Positions 23,974-32,128 of a DNA stretch of 36,567 nt are shown piece by piece. Made by a program: the position numbers and the translations under genes. The notes beneath the pieces were generated by a model that did not search any database, was not told where the DNA came from, and worked only from the letters and a program-made list of their open reading frames with translations. The DNA comes from Butyrivibrio sp. (GTDB lineage: Bacteria; Bacillota; Clostridia; Lachnospirales; Lachnospiraceae): the NCBI GenBank assembly GCA_017535785.1, contig JAFXTN010000039.1, positions 1 through 36,567 of the forward strand, given 5' to 3'. Every line of letters starts with the position of its first letter. Position 1 is the first letter of the stretch.

Positions 23974-25176
23974 TTATTTGTTTGCAGCGATATCGCTAAG
24001 GCTGCGATTTGTAAGAGTGTTGAGCTGCTCAAGTGTAGCATCTGCGTTGTTTGAGATAATGCAGTTCTTAAGCTCTTCTGCTGTTACGCATCCGTTTGCT
24101 CCGTCATCGGGAATGATGTACTTCTGATAATCAGCAAGATCATCCTTGTTCTTGATAACGGGATATCCGGCAACACCGTTCACAATACTGCCCTCGTTGT
24201 ATTTGCCTTCAGCGCTGTCACTGTAGCTGTTACCTTCGATCGCATTGATAAGACGTGCAACACAGCTTGCGATAGCCTGTGTATGATTGTTGTTACCGCA
24301 TGCGATGAGCTCACCGCTGTCCATAAGTGAAGCTACTGATGTGTCATAGCCCATTGCGATAAGCTTGATTCCGCTTCCCTGGATTGCAGGATATACAAAA
24401 TCAAGACCTGAACTCATTCCGAAGATAGCATCCATACCTGCTGTAGCGTTAACAAGATCCTTGGTATTCTGCTGAATATCATCGGCTGTCATTCCGCTTG
24501 CAAATGTAAGCTCATCAACTGTGATACCCGCTGCTGAAAGCTTGTTCTTGAAGCCGTCGTAAATTGCGGGAGCGTCTGAAAATGCCCATGCAGGGAAAGA
24601 GATTCCGCCGATGTGTGTAACACCGCTGTCTGCAACAGCCTCTGCATACTCTTCACCAAGTGCATTTAAATCTCCGCCAAACTGTCTTGTTCCGCCTACA
24701 AAGAATTTGCTCTCCATTCCGGCAAGGTCTTCTTCTGTGATCTGATCAAGTGCTACTGCATAGTAAACGCCAGCCTCTTCACATGTGCTGAGTGCCGCAA
24801 CAATATTGGTGTCATATCCGCTGATGATAGCGTTGCATCCCTTGCTGATAAGGTTCTCAACACAATCAAGCTGAGCATCGTCATCGTAGTAGGTTGATTC
24901 ATATTCAAAGCTTACGTTCATATTCTTTGAAAGATAATCGCAGAACTTCTGAATGTTCTCGCCCTGAGAATCAGTCCACTGGTACATAACAATTCCGATC
25001 TTATAAGTATCGCCTGTTGCCTCATTGACATCGGCAGCTGTTTCCTCTGCAATCGTTGTAACCTCTTTGGCGCCATCATTTGCGCCTGCTCCGTTTCCTG
25101 CAGCAGCTCCGCATCCTGTCAAAAGACTTACAGATAAAGCCGCAGTCACAAGTAATTTGAAAATATTCCTTCTCAT
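23974..25176 (-). CDS. Sugar ABC transporter substrate-binding lipoprotein (RbsB-like)
   Basis: The 400-residue protein has a lipoprotein signal (LLTGCG lipobox, Cys at residue 22), a Gly/Ala/Glu-rich linker and a type-I periplasmic binding fold. It begins YKIGIVMYQWTDSQGENIQKFCDYL and includes LISKGCNAIISGYDTNIV and GVTHIGGISFPAW. These features match the PBP1 class that serves CUT2 transporters. It has an ~90-residue C-terminal extension past the fold. AAAGGAG lies 6 nt before the ATG. The ligand is not readable; context suggests a small glycoside. Confidence 0.92.
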   Translation of the reverse strand: MRRNIFKLLVTAALSVSLLTGCGAAAGNGAGANDGAKEVTTIAEETAADVNEATGDTYKIGIVMYQWTDSQGENIQKFCDYLSKNMNVSFEYESTYYDDDAQLDCVENLISKGCNAIISGYDTNIVAALSTCEEAGVYYAVALDQITEEDLAGMESKFFVGGTRQFGGDLNALGEEYAEAVADSGVTHIGGISFPAWAFSDAPAIYDGFKNKLSAAGITVDELTFASGMTADDIQQNTKDLVNATAGMDAIFGMSSGLDFVYPAIQGSGIKLIAMGYDTSVASLMDSGELIACGNNNHTQAIASCVARLINAIEGNSYSDSAEGKYNEGSIVNGVAGYPVIKNKDDLADYQKYIIPDDGANGCVTAEELKNCIISNNADATLEQLNTLTNRSLSDIAANK

Positions 25177-25204
25177 AATACTTCTCCTTTAAAATAAAAA
25201 TATA

Positions 25205-26179
25205 TTATCGTGGCATCTCTCTGACTGTCTTATTTTGTCTGAGAGTTAGGCCAATAATAACTATGAAAATGATTCCCTTCACAAGGGTTATGTATTCCTG
25301 CGCAACCCCTGCCACAGTAAGTCCGTTAGCCAAAAGAGTATATGTTATCGTTCCGATTATTGCTGCCTCCATACGGCTCTTAGCTCCGCCGTTTAAGTTC
25401 ATACCACCAAGGATTACCGCAACCATTACATCCATCTCTTTTCCCGCGCCTATGTTCTTACCGACATTGCCGCCTCTGGCAAGAAGGAAAAGGCTTGCTA
25501 TTCCTACGCATACACCTGCGATAACATAGCACCAGAACATAACAGCCTTAACATTGGTTCCGCTCTGGATAGCGCTTAGCTTGTTATCTCCGATCGCCTT
25601 GCAGTACTTTCCAAGCTTGGTGTAGTTAAAGAGGATAAGTCCTGCAATTATCACAACAGCCATGGCCGCGATCGACAATCTTATATCGCTCTTAAACGGC
25701 ATTATCAGGTTGTAGTGCATTATGTTGATCCTGCCGTCATTGAGAGAAAGAATGTAAGTCACTATTCCTCTTGCAATGAACATGACCGCAAGTGAAGCAA
25801 TGATACTCATAAGCCCCAGATAAGCAGTAACAAACCACATAAAAAGATACAAAAGAACCGACACAACAATCGAGATTACAATGGAAAACCCAAGGTTCTC
25901 TGTCTTGTTAAGCACGAGCGTTATGACCAGACTGCAAAGCCCCGCCACAGCTCCCGATGCTATATCAACGGTCCCGTGTCCGAACATAAAGATCATTCCG
26001 CAGGATATAATCATGAGAACACACATCTGACCAATAAGGCTTTTTAGGTTATATGCCGAGAAGATCTGACCTTTCGTCATAACAGAAAAGCCAAGGACAA
26101 CGGCCAGGAAACTTCCGTAACATACAACGGCATTTCTGTTGTTTTTAATAAAAGAAATAAGTTTATTTGAATTCATCAC
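25205..26179 (-). CDS. CUT2-type sugar ABC transporter permease (second of two)
   Basis: The 324-residue protein has about nine helices. GHGTVDIASGAVAGLCSLVITLVL is the RbsC-like signature region, AIGDNKLSAIQSGTNVKAVMFWCYVIAGVCVGIASLFLLAR is the conserved coupling loop and following helix, and GKEMDVMVAVILGGMNLNGGAKSRMEAAIIG is the usual C-terminal pore motif. It is more typical of RbsC than the first permease. The start is GTG at 26179 or ATG at 26176; AAGGG lies 8 nt before the GTG. It begins 14 nt after the ATPase gene. Confidence 0.92.
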   Translation of the reverse strand: MMNSNKLISFIKNNRNAVVCYGSFLAVVLGFSVMTKGQIFSAYNLKSLIGQMCVLMIISCGMIFMFGHGTVDIASGAVAGLCSLVITLVLNKTENLGFSIVISIVVSVLLYLFMWFVTAYLGLMSIIASLAVMFIARGIVTYILSLNDGRINIMHYNLIMPFKSDIRLSIAAMAVVIIAGLILFNYTKLGKYCKAIGDNKLSAIQSGTNVKAVMFWCYVIAGVCVGIASLFLLARGGNVGKNIGAGKEMDVMVAVILGGMNLNGGAKSRMEAAIIGTITYTLLANGLTVAGVAQEYITLVKGIIFIVIIGLTLRQNKTVREMPR

Positions 26180-26193
26180 ATCAAGTTCCCTTC

Positions 26194-27699
26194 TCAGATC
26201 ATGTACGAAATGATATCCTGCTCACCAAGCTCTGCACTCCTTTGCGCTCTTCCGGATATCGCTCCGTCCTTCATGATCAGAATCTCATCGCTCATACCGA
26301 TCAGTTCCTGCATCTCTTCCGAAATGAGAAGTATCGCATATCCCTGTTTCTTGAGCTCTGTAATAAGCTGATACATCGTTGTCTTAACTCCTATATCAAC
26401 ACCTCTTGTAGGACTGTCCATGATGATTATCTTGGAGTCGTTTCCTATCCACTTTCCAAAAGAAACCTTTTGCTTGTTACCGCCGGAAAGCTCTCCAACA
26501 GCCTGATTCATTGATGAACACTTAATATTCAGATCATCTATTATCTTCTGCGCAAACTCTTTTTCCGTCTTCTTTGTAATAAAGAATTTCATCTTACTTA
26601 AGTTTGCAAGAACGAGATTATCCTTGATCGATGCCGGAAGCACCAATGCTTCCTTATCTCTGTCCTTGGAGATATAGCCTATATTATTTGAAAGAGCATC
26701 CTTAACGCTTTTTATCTCAGACTCTTTATCCGAGATAAATGTAGTAACACGACCCTTCTTTAATTTCTCAAGTCCGAAGATCGCACGGCCAAGCTCATGC
26801 ATTCCGCTTCCCGAAAGTCCTGCAATACCGAGGATCTGTCCTTCTTTTAGGTCAAAAGAAACATCGCAGAGAGTATCACTCTCCAGATTCTCAGCTCTGA
26901 CGATCACCTTGCCGTCGCACTTTCCGTCGTAGTCACTCCTGTAATAGTCGCCCTTTATTTCTCTTCCTACCATGGACTTCTTGATCCGGTCCTCATTGAA
27001 CTCATCCTTTGAAATCGTTTCAACAAGATTACCGTCTCTGAGAACCGTAAGTACATCGCAGTTGTCCATGAGTTCCTGAAGATCGTGAGAAATAAGTAGC
27101 ACTGCTTTATTATCATCACGAAGCTTATGGATTAGTTTATACAAGATCTCTCTTCCGTGCTGTGAAAGAGCTGTTGTGGTTTCATCTACAATAAAGAGCT
27201 CAGGATCGTAATAAACCGCCTTTGCAACCTCAACAAGCTTTCTCTCCTCAAAGCTGAGCATTGCAGCAGTTGCTGAAGGCTCGATATCTTCGATACCTAT
27301 GGACAAAAGAGCTTTCTTAGCCTCTTCTTCCATCTTCCTTCCGTCAACGATCCCTCTTTTTATAAAGCGCTTCTCATCTCCCAAAAAGATGTTCTCCGCT
27401 ACAGTAAGTCCGTCAATCGTTCCGGCCTCCTGAACTATCATTGTGATGCCGTTATCTATGGCATCCATTCTGCTTGAAGGTGTGTACTTCTTGCCATCAA
27501 GGAACATCTCGCCGGAAGTAACTGTATGTATTGCGCTTATCATTGAAGATATTGTTGATTTACCTGAACCGTTCTCTCCGATAAGGCCTAGGATCTCACC
27601 TCTGTTTATCTTGATGCTCACCTTATTTACTGCGACAACATCATTAAATTTTTTGGTCAGATCTTTTGTTTCTATCAGGAGTTTTCTTTTTTCTTCCAT
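26194..27699 (-). CDS. CUT2-type sugar ABC transporter ATPase (RbsA/MglA-like)
   Basis: This double-ATPase subunit powers the transporter. The first domain (about 1-240) has Walker A GENGSGKST, a divergent signature LSFEERKLVEVAKAVYY and Walker B LFIVDETTTAL. The second domain (~265-501) has a degenerate Walker A, GLSGSGMHELGRAIFG, as is normal for this family. It keeps the signature LSGGNKQKVSFGKW and Walker B KIIIMDSPTRGVD. The frame extends one codon to TTG 27702, but ATG 27699 is preceded by AGAGG at 8 nt and is chosen. It lies 12 nt after the GH3 gene. Confidence 0.95.
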   Translation of the reverse strand: MEEKRKLLIETKDLTKKFNDVVAVNKVSIKINRGEILGLIGENGSGKSTISSMISAIHTVTSGEMFLDGKKYTPSSRMDAIDNGITMIVQEAGTIDGLTVAENIFLGDEKRFIKRGIVDGRKMEEEAKKALLSIGIEDIEPSATAAMLSFEERKLVEVAKAVYYDPELFIVDETTTALSQHGREILYKLIHKLRDDNKAVLLISHDLQELMDNCDVLTVLRDGNLVETISKDEFNEDRIKKSMVGREIKGDYYRSDYDGKCDGKVIVRAENLESDTLCDVSFDLKEGQILGIAGLSGSGMHELGRAIFGLEKLKKGRVTTFISDKESEIKSVKDALSNNIGYISKDRDKEALVLPASIKDNLVLANLSKMKFFITKKTEKEFAQKIIDDLNIKCSSMNQAVGELSGGNKQKVSFGKWIGNDSKIIIMDSPTRGVDIGVKTTMYQLITELKKQGYAILLISEEMQELIGMSDEILIMKDGAISGRAQRSAELGEQDIISYMI

Positions 27700-27711
27700 C
27701 AAATTATCCTC

Positions 27712-29409
27712 TTATAATCTTGTATCGAGTCTTCCGCAGAAAGGATCGATAGGACTTTTACCCTTAAACTCACTCTTTCCGGTAAGCTTTTTAATAAGCT
27801 CATCAACCACTTCATCATTTCCCGAATAACAGTTGATAAAGGTCTTAACCCTCGGGAAGTCCAGGAGATGATAAGGGTTTTCAAGTGAAACAAAAACTGT
27901 CTTTACATCGTTTATATACAATCCGCAATCAGCGCCCATGGGCTGTTTCCACTCTATCCTGACAACAGTCTGATTACTCTTGGTCGCAAGATTGGCTACA
28001 TACAGCATCAGATCATACTTCGAAGTTATCTCTTCATATTTGGAAGTGAAGCCTTCTCCGTATGGCTGTGGTTCAAACTCATCTACTTCAAAACCTTCCT
28101 TGATAAGCTTATCCTTAACTCTGTCTATTACAGGATTGGTCTTATAGATCGAATACCCCTCACCTACAGGTTCTATCCTATAAAGAAGGATCCTCTTATA
28201 TTTCTCAGGTGTTATGGGAAGCACTCCCTTTTCTTCTTTAACAAGAGTGATCGCTTTGTCAGCGCATTCCCTCGCCCATTCCTTGTGCTGCGGACATCCG
28301 ATGATCTCTTTTGCTCTCTTAGGATCGGGACGATCAGTCTTCTTGTGTAATCCAAGAGCCGCTTTCATCGCAAGGATCCTTGTAACAGCTTCATCAAGTC
28401 TCTCTTTGGTGATTATTCCTTCCTTGATACCGTCAAGCATGAAGTGGTAATCCTCTTCAAGGTTTCTGGCAAAGAGGAACATATCGCAGCCTCTTGCTAT
28501 CGATTCCGGAACAGCTCTTCTTCTGCCCATAGCCAGCATGTATCCTGCCATCGTTGTCGCATCCGTAGATATCACGCCGTTAAATCCAAGCTTTTCTCTA
28601 AGTAACCCCTGCAAAAGAGCTTTCGACAAAGTCGCAGGCATGCAATCATCATCCTTTATAGCCGGATCCATCTCTTTTTCCCAAGCAGGAAGCATTATGT
28701 GGCCGGCCATTACGCTCAAAACGCCTTTATCTATTCCTGCCTTGTATACTTCGCCGTAGGTCTTCATCCACTCATCAACGGACAAATCGTTTATTGAAGT
28801 AACAAGATGCTGGTCTCTCTCATCTCGTCCGTCACCGGGGAAATGCTTAATCGTCGCCGCAAGTCCATGGCTCTGAACCTCTTTCACATAGGCAAGTCCC
28901 ATGCGCTTAACTCTCTCAGCATCTGAGCCAAAGGTTCGTGTGTTGGTGATCGGATTTCTGAAATTACTGTCTATATCTATGATCGGCGCAAATGCCCAGT
29001 TGGCACCGACAGCTTCAGCTTCCAAAGCACAGGCTCTTGCCATCTTAGCTGCAATGCTCTCATCATCCGTAGCTGCTATCTCCATGGGAGAACCTACTAA
29101 AGTGCCCTCCGTCACAATGCCGTTGCCACCCTTCTCAAGGTTAGCTGCAATGAGTGGATATATCTCTGATCTCTCCACCACGGTATCAGTCGCATGTATC
29201 GCTTCCTCTGTAGACATCACCCTATACATAAACGCACCGGGCTTTAATATATTGAAGATATAATCTACGGTCTCTTTGTCATCTCTTTTAAGAAGTACAC
29301 AAAAGAGCTGAGCCGCCTTCTCTTCAGTAGTTAATCTATTTAAAGTTTTGTTCACCCATTCGATATCTTCATCACTTAGAAAGAACGGATTTCCTTTTAA
29401 ATCAATCAT
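27712..29409 (-). CDS. GH3 glycosidase or phosphorylase with NagZ-type Asp-His dyad
   Basis: This family-3 glycoside enzyme acts on beta-glycosides or beta-N-acetylglucosaminides. From the start at 29409 it has 565 residues: a TIM-barrel domain (~20-360) with KHFPGDG, the acid/base loop RDQH (Asp199-x-His201, as in NagZ) and the nucleophile Asp283 in ISTDATTM, then an alpha/beta sandwich domain. There is no signal peptide, so it is cytoplasmic. GAGG lies 7 nt before the ATG at 29409; upstream GTG 29421 and ATG 29415 are less likely. In published GH3 enzymes a His acid/base has been linked to phosphorolysis. Together with pgmB this favours a phosphorylase role (inference). It is the first gene of the operon and lies opposite the ROK gene. 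Confidence 0.88.
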   Translation of the reverse strand: MIDLKGNPFFLSDEDIEWVNKTLNRLTTEEKAAQLFCVLLKRDDKETVDYIFNILKPGAFMYRVMSTEEAIHATDTVVERSEIYPLIAANLEKGGNGIVTEGTLVGSPMEIAATDDESIAAKMARACALEAEAVGANWAFAPIIDIDSNFRNPITNTRTFGSDAERVKRMGLAYVKEVQSHGLAATIKHFPGDGRDERDQHLVTSINDLSVDEWMKTYGEVYKAGIDKGVLSVMAGHIMLPAWEKEMDPAIKDDDCMPATLSKALLQGLLREKLGFNGVISTDATTMAGYMLAMGRRRAVPESIARGCDMFLFARNLEEDYHFMLDGIKEGIITKERLDEAVTRILAMKAALGLHKKTDRPDPKRAKEIIGCPQHKEWARECADKAITLVKEEKGVLPITPEKYKRILLYRIEPVGEGYSIYKTNPVIDRVKDKLIKEGFEVDEFEPQPYGEGFTSKYEEITSKYDLMLYVANLATKSNQTVVRIEWKQPMGADCGLYINDVKTVFVSLENPYHLLDFPRVKTFINCYSGNDEVVDELIKKLTGKSEFKGKSPIDPFCGRLDTRL

Positions 29410-29424
29410 AATCATCCTCACGAA

Positions 29425-29448
29425 CTTATTTAATTGATTTAATTATAT
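29425..29448 (-). promoter_or_regulatory. Operator-like motif A overlapping the GH3 operon -10
   Basis: The minus strand reads ATATAATTAAAT, two bases, then ATTAAATAAG. The TATAAT inside it is the -10 hexamer of the operon. The first 19 positions match motif B (29558-29577) on the plus strand, except for the two central bases, in the same orientation relative to the gene. A regulator bound here would block transcription. Confidence 0.6.
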
Positions 29449-29469
29449 CATTGGCTTTTAATTCTTCAA
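29442..29469 (-). promoter_or_regulatory. Promoter of the GH3/ABC/esterase/pgmB operon
   Basis: Minus-strand TTGAAG (29469-29464), a 16-bp spacer and TATAAT (29447-29442) lie ~33 bp upstream of the GH3 start codon. Confidence 0.65.
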
Positions 29470-29480
29470 TCACTTATTTA

Positions 29481-29500
29481 AACAATTTAATTAAGTTGTT
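29481..29500. promoter_or_regulatory. 20-bp near-perfect palindrome between divergent promoters
   Basis: AACAATTTAATTAAGTTGTT is self-complementary except for one T-G pair at positions 6/15. It lies upstream of both divergent promoters, so it could be the primary operator of the ROK regulator or a site for an activator. It shares the TTAATTAA core type with motifs A and B. Confidence 0.55.
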
Positions 29501-29534
29501 TTTGTGAAAAGTATACAAATAATAGGTGCTATGA

Positions 29535-29564
29535 TTGACATCACGTTTCTTTTTTCCATATAAT
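29535..29564 (+). promoter_or_regulatory. Promoter of the ROK regulator gene
   Basis: TTGACA (29535-29540), an 18-bp spacer and TATAAT (29559-29564) are both consensus hexamers. It starts transcription ~30 bp upstream of the ATG at 29602. The -10 lies within motif B. Confidence 0.75.
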
Positions 29565-29577
29565 TAAATAGATTAAT
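29558..29577 (+). promoter_or_regulatory. Operator-like motif B overlapping the ROK gene -10
   Basis: ATATAATTAAAT, two bases, then ATTAAT. This is the same motif as A in front of the GH3 operon and has the same relation to the -10. It suggests autoregulation of the ROK gene together with regulation of the operon. Confidence 0.6.
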
Positions 29578-29601
29578 TTTTAAACAAGAAGGGAGAACCA
29601 A

Positions 29602-30798
29602 ATGCAGAACAACGGCAAGAATCAGTTGGCCATTAAGATATCCAACCAATCCGCCATCAGGAAAATGATATATCTGGATGGGCCTGTCCTCAGAGCAGAT
29701 ATCGCGGAATCCTTGGGTCTTACCCTGCCAACCATCACTACCAATATAGTGAAGCTGATAAATACCGGCATCGTATATAACGATAAAGACGCCGTTGTTT
29801 CTACCTACGGAAGAAGTGCTCTCCCCGTCAATATAGTTCCCGATTCCAGATTCTTTATAGGAATAGAGATCACAACTCGCTCCAGAGAGCTGTACTTAAC
29901 AGATTACAGAGGTAACATCGCATATCAGGTCACAGACACCGCTGTCTTTTCCGATTACGATGAAGTAATTAAGAGTGCCTCAAGTCTCATCAACACTGCT
30001 CTCTCTTCAGGAGCTGTCTCTACAGAAAAGATATACGGAATCGGTATCAGTATGCCCGGTCTTATCGACAGTGATACCGGAATGCTCCTTGCTCATCGTC
30101 AGTACGACTGGTACAACAAGAACGTTGTTTCCGATATAAGAGCTCAGATCTCTTACTCAGGTCCCATATCGATCGGTAACAACGCCTATGCAAGAAGCCT
30201 TGCGGCTCAGCTCTTTATGAGAAAAGAGCTATCTGCTGTTCCTTCATTTCTATATCTGTACGTCTCTACCGGAATTGCGGCTCCTTTTATCACCAACGAC
30301 AAGAGCCTCAAGATGGCCAATACCGGTACAGGTGAGCTCGGTTACATGATCATGGATGCTCATGCAGGTTTTGATTCATATGGTAGCTTGGGAAGTCTTA
30401 ACACCTTGGCGGGTGAAAGAATTATGAAAAAGAAGTATGCCAAGATCAAGGGTCTGCCTGACGATTATGATTCATCCTACATTCCCATCGCTCAAATTTT
30501 GGAAGATGCAAAAACAAACAAAAAGATCTCTGAGCTGGTTAAAAACTCTTGTTTCTATCTCGGTATAGGTGTTGCCAATGAAGATAATCTGGTAAGACCT
30601 CACACCATCCTTGTTGATGCAGAGTTCTTTACCACTGAAGAATATCGCAGTTACTTTGCGGATACCATCAAAAAGTATTCCTTCCGTCCGGATTCATTTG
30701 AGTTTAACTTCATCTATATAGACAGAAGCTACATAAACGGCCCCAGGAGCGCTGCTGCTCTCGCGATCAGAACAGATTTTGATGTCTATATTCCGTAA
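29602..30798 (+). CDS. ROK-family transcriptional regulator with lost kinase and zinc motifs
   Basis: This 398-residue regulator probably represses the divergent GH3 operon and itself. A winged helix-turn-helix covers residues ~15-75 (NQSAIRKMIYLDGPVLRADIAESLGLTLPTITTNIVKLI). A ROK domain follows, with GIGISMPGLIDSDTG well conserved. The catalytic positions are changed: DxGxT is replaced by GIEITTRS, the catalytic Asp of the usual NDANAAA motif is Asn (GNNAYARS), and the Cys-rich zinc loop reads FDSYGSLGSL with no Cys. So it is very likely a sugar sensor without kinase activity. GGGAG lies ~7 nt before the ATG. A terminator follows at 30832-30868. Confidence 0.92.
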   Translation: MQNNGKNQLAIKISNQSAIRKMIYLDGPVLRADIAESLGLTLPTITTNIVKLINTGIVYNDKDAVVSTYGRSALPVNIVPDSRFFIGIEITTRSRELYLTDYRGNIAYQVTDTAVFSDYDEVIKSASSLINTALSSGAVSTEKIYGIGISMPGLIDSDTGMLLAHRQYDWYNKNVVSDIRAQISYSGPISIGNNAYARSLAAQLFMRKELSAVPSFLYLYVSTGIAAPFITNDKSLKMANTGTGELGYMIMDAHAGFDSYGSLGSLNTLAGERIMKKKYAKIKGLPDDYDSSYIPIAQILEDAKTNKKISELVKNSCFYLGIGVANEDNLVRPHTILVDAEFFTTEEYRSYFADTIKKYSFRPDSFEFNFIYIDRSYINGPRSAAALAIRTDFDVYIP

Positions 30799-30831
30799 AT
30801 TATTATTCATTATATAATACATGATATTTAA

Positions 30832-30868
30832 AAAAGGTAAGCGAGTCAAATCAACTCACTTACCTTTT
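30832..30868. terminator. Bidirectional intrinsic terminator
   Basis: AAAAGGTAAGCGAGT and ACTCACTTACCTTTT form a 15-bp stem with one mismatch around a 7-base loop, followed by TATTTTAG on the plus strand. On the minus strand it is followed by TTTTTTAAATATC. It ends the ROK gene (plus) and the amino-acid ABC/VanZ/C_GCAxxG_C_C transcript (minus). Confidence 0.85.
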
Positions 30869-30871
30869 ATT

Positions 30872-31327
30872 TTAGTTAATAGGATTCTCTTTGATATACT
30901 GCTCAAGAAGCTCTGCAGCATCTCCGATTATCTCTGCACACGGGCGCTTCTTGTAATATTCCTTGGTGCGGGCCTCGGGAGTAGGAACATCATGTTTAAC
31001 ATCAAGCCCCAGCATCTCACGGCAGACTATGGATCCATGAGTCTCCTCAAATCTGTGGGCAAGTTCCTGTATCCTTGCGTAGTGATCAGCCTTCACCTGT
31101 CCTGTCTCAGGTCCGTCATATCCATATAATAGTCCAACTATCATAAACATTCCGCTGACAGAACCGCAGACCTCACGCAGTCTTCCAATTCCGCCTCCGA
31201 AAGATGAAGCCATCTTGGAAAGTGTTGTGCTATCTATAGGTAACAGATCTTCAAATGCAAGTATAATGGACTGCGAGCAGTTGTATCCCTTTAAAAAATT
31301 AGCCATTGCGGTTTCACGCCTAGTCAT
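30872..31327 (-). CDS. C_GCAxxG_C_C family protein (putative redox protein)
   Basis: This 151-residue protein of the C_GCAxxG_C_C family is defined by spaced cysteines: GYNCSQSI, REVCGSVSGMFMIVGLLYG, SIVCREMLG and RPCAEIIGDAAELLEQY. The Cys positions are all present, but the GCA of the second motif reads CGS here. The family is thought to be redox-active or metal-binding; no reaction is known to me. It lies 10 nt after the 78-residue gene, at the end of the transcript. It is cytoplasmic, with no signal peptide. Confidence 0.85.
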   Translation of the reverse strand: MTRRETAMANFLKGYNCSQSIILAFEDLLPIDSTTLSKMASSFGGGIGRLREVCGSVSGMFMIVGLLYGYDGPETGQVKADHYARIQELAHRFEETHGSIVCREMLGLDVKHDVPTPEARTKEYYKKRPCAEIIGDAAELLEQYIKENPIN

Positions 31328-31337
31328 AATAATCTCC

Positions 31338-31574
31338 TCATATCATCTTATATCCGCAGTCACTCTTCTCGGGACCATCTATCCCTGATTCGTAGTGCGC
31401 TCTGAATTCCATGTTGATATCGCGGATTTCTTTCTTGCCATCGATATAATCCTGATACATCTCGGCAAGTCCTGACATGCAGCCGTCGCAGGATCCGCTG
31501 ATATTTCCGATCGATTCGGCCACTATTCTCTCCCGCTCCTCGCGGGTTGTATCTTTAATTAAGATGGAGTCCAT
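31338..31574 (-). CDS. Small conserved-looking Cys protein of unknown function
   Basis: The 78-residue acidic protein has CDGCMSG near residue 30, MYQDYIDGKKEIRDINMEFRAHYESGI in the middle and one more Cys near the end (KSDCGYKMI). The CxxC and the third Cys suggest metal or redox chemistry, but I know no family function. The start at 31574 lies inside the end of the VanZ-like gene (20-nt overlap), with GGAGG at 6 nt. The C_GCAxxG_C_C gene follows after 10 nt, and both encode small Cys-bearing proteins. The overlap and strong Shine-Dalgarno support it as a real gene. Confidence 0.75.
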   Translation of the reverse strand: MDSILIKDTTREERERIVAESIGNISGSCDGCMSGLAEMYQDYIDGKKEIRDINMEFRAHYESGIDGPEKSDCGYKMI

Positions 31575-32127
31575 ACTTTCCTCCTCTATGCACAGAATTC
31601 CTGATCTTTCTGATCACAAACACGATCATTGCACCGATAGCCACCCCCATCGTATTCAAAATAAGATCATCTATATCAGTATGTCTTCCGTAGCAGATAA
31701 GCTGACTGATCTCAATCAAAAGAGTATAGCCAAAACCTGCAAGCACAGTCTTCTTGTAGGTATCAAGCTCCTTAAAGCATATAGGCCATACAATACCAAC
31801 CGGAATAAACATTGCGATATTTCCGATAACGTTCATAAGCCAGCCATCATATCTGTCCACCAGGAAAAAGAAAGGTTTAAAGCTTATAAGTTCATCAGGA
31901 TCCTGGTGGGGACCGATCCTAAGAGGCTCAATCTTCCCATCAACAAGATGGAATTCAAAGTAAACAAATCTCGATATCACTACAATACATATATATACAA
32001 GAAGCATCTGCAGTTCACGCTTCAAAGAAAACTGCTCACTCCTATACGCAACGGCTCCTCTAACGAATATCCATAGGACCGTTATAAAAGCAACCATCTG
32101 TGGAAAAGTAATTTCTATCATAACCAT
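31555..32127 (-). CDS. VanZ-like membrane protein
   Basis: The 190-residue protein has four or five membrane helices and the VanZ-type core: a helical hairpin with VIGNIAMFIPVGIVWPICF, then TVLAGFGYTLLIEISQLICYGRHTDIDDLILNTMGVAIG. The IEISQ and TDIDDLILNTMG motifs are characteristic. VanZ lowers teicoplanin susceptibility in the vanA cluster, but most homologues have no known role in resistance. The ATG at 32127 lies 1-2 nt after the ATPase stop, so it is the fourth gene of the amino-acid ABC transcript, an unusual place for it. Confidence 0.88.
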   Translation of the reverse strand: MVMIEITFPQMVAFITVLWIFVRGAVAYRSEQFSLKRELQMLLVYICIVVISRFVYFEFHLVDGKIEPLRIGPHQDPDELISFKPFFFLVDRYDGWLMNVIGNIAMFIPVGIVWPICFKELDTYKKTVLAGFGYTLLIEISQLICYGRHTDIDDLILNTMGVAIGAMIVFVIRKIRNSVHRGGKYGLHLN

Positions 32128-32128
32128 A

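Noticed and set aside
31555-32127. VanZ-like gene as a glycopeptide-resistance gene
   Set aside because: No vanHAX or vanRS genes are nearby and most VanZ homologues are unrelated to resistance.
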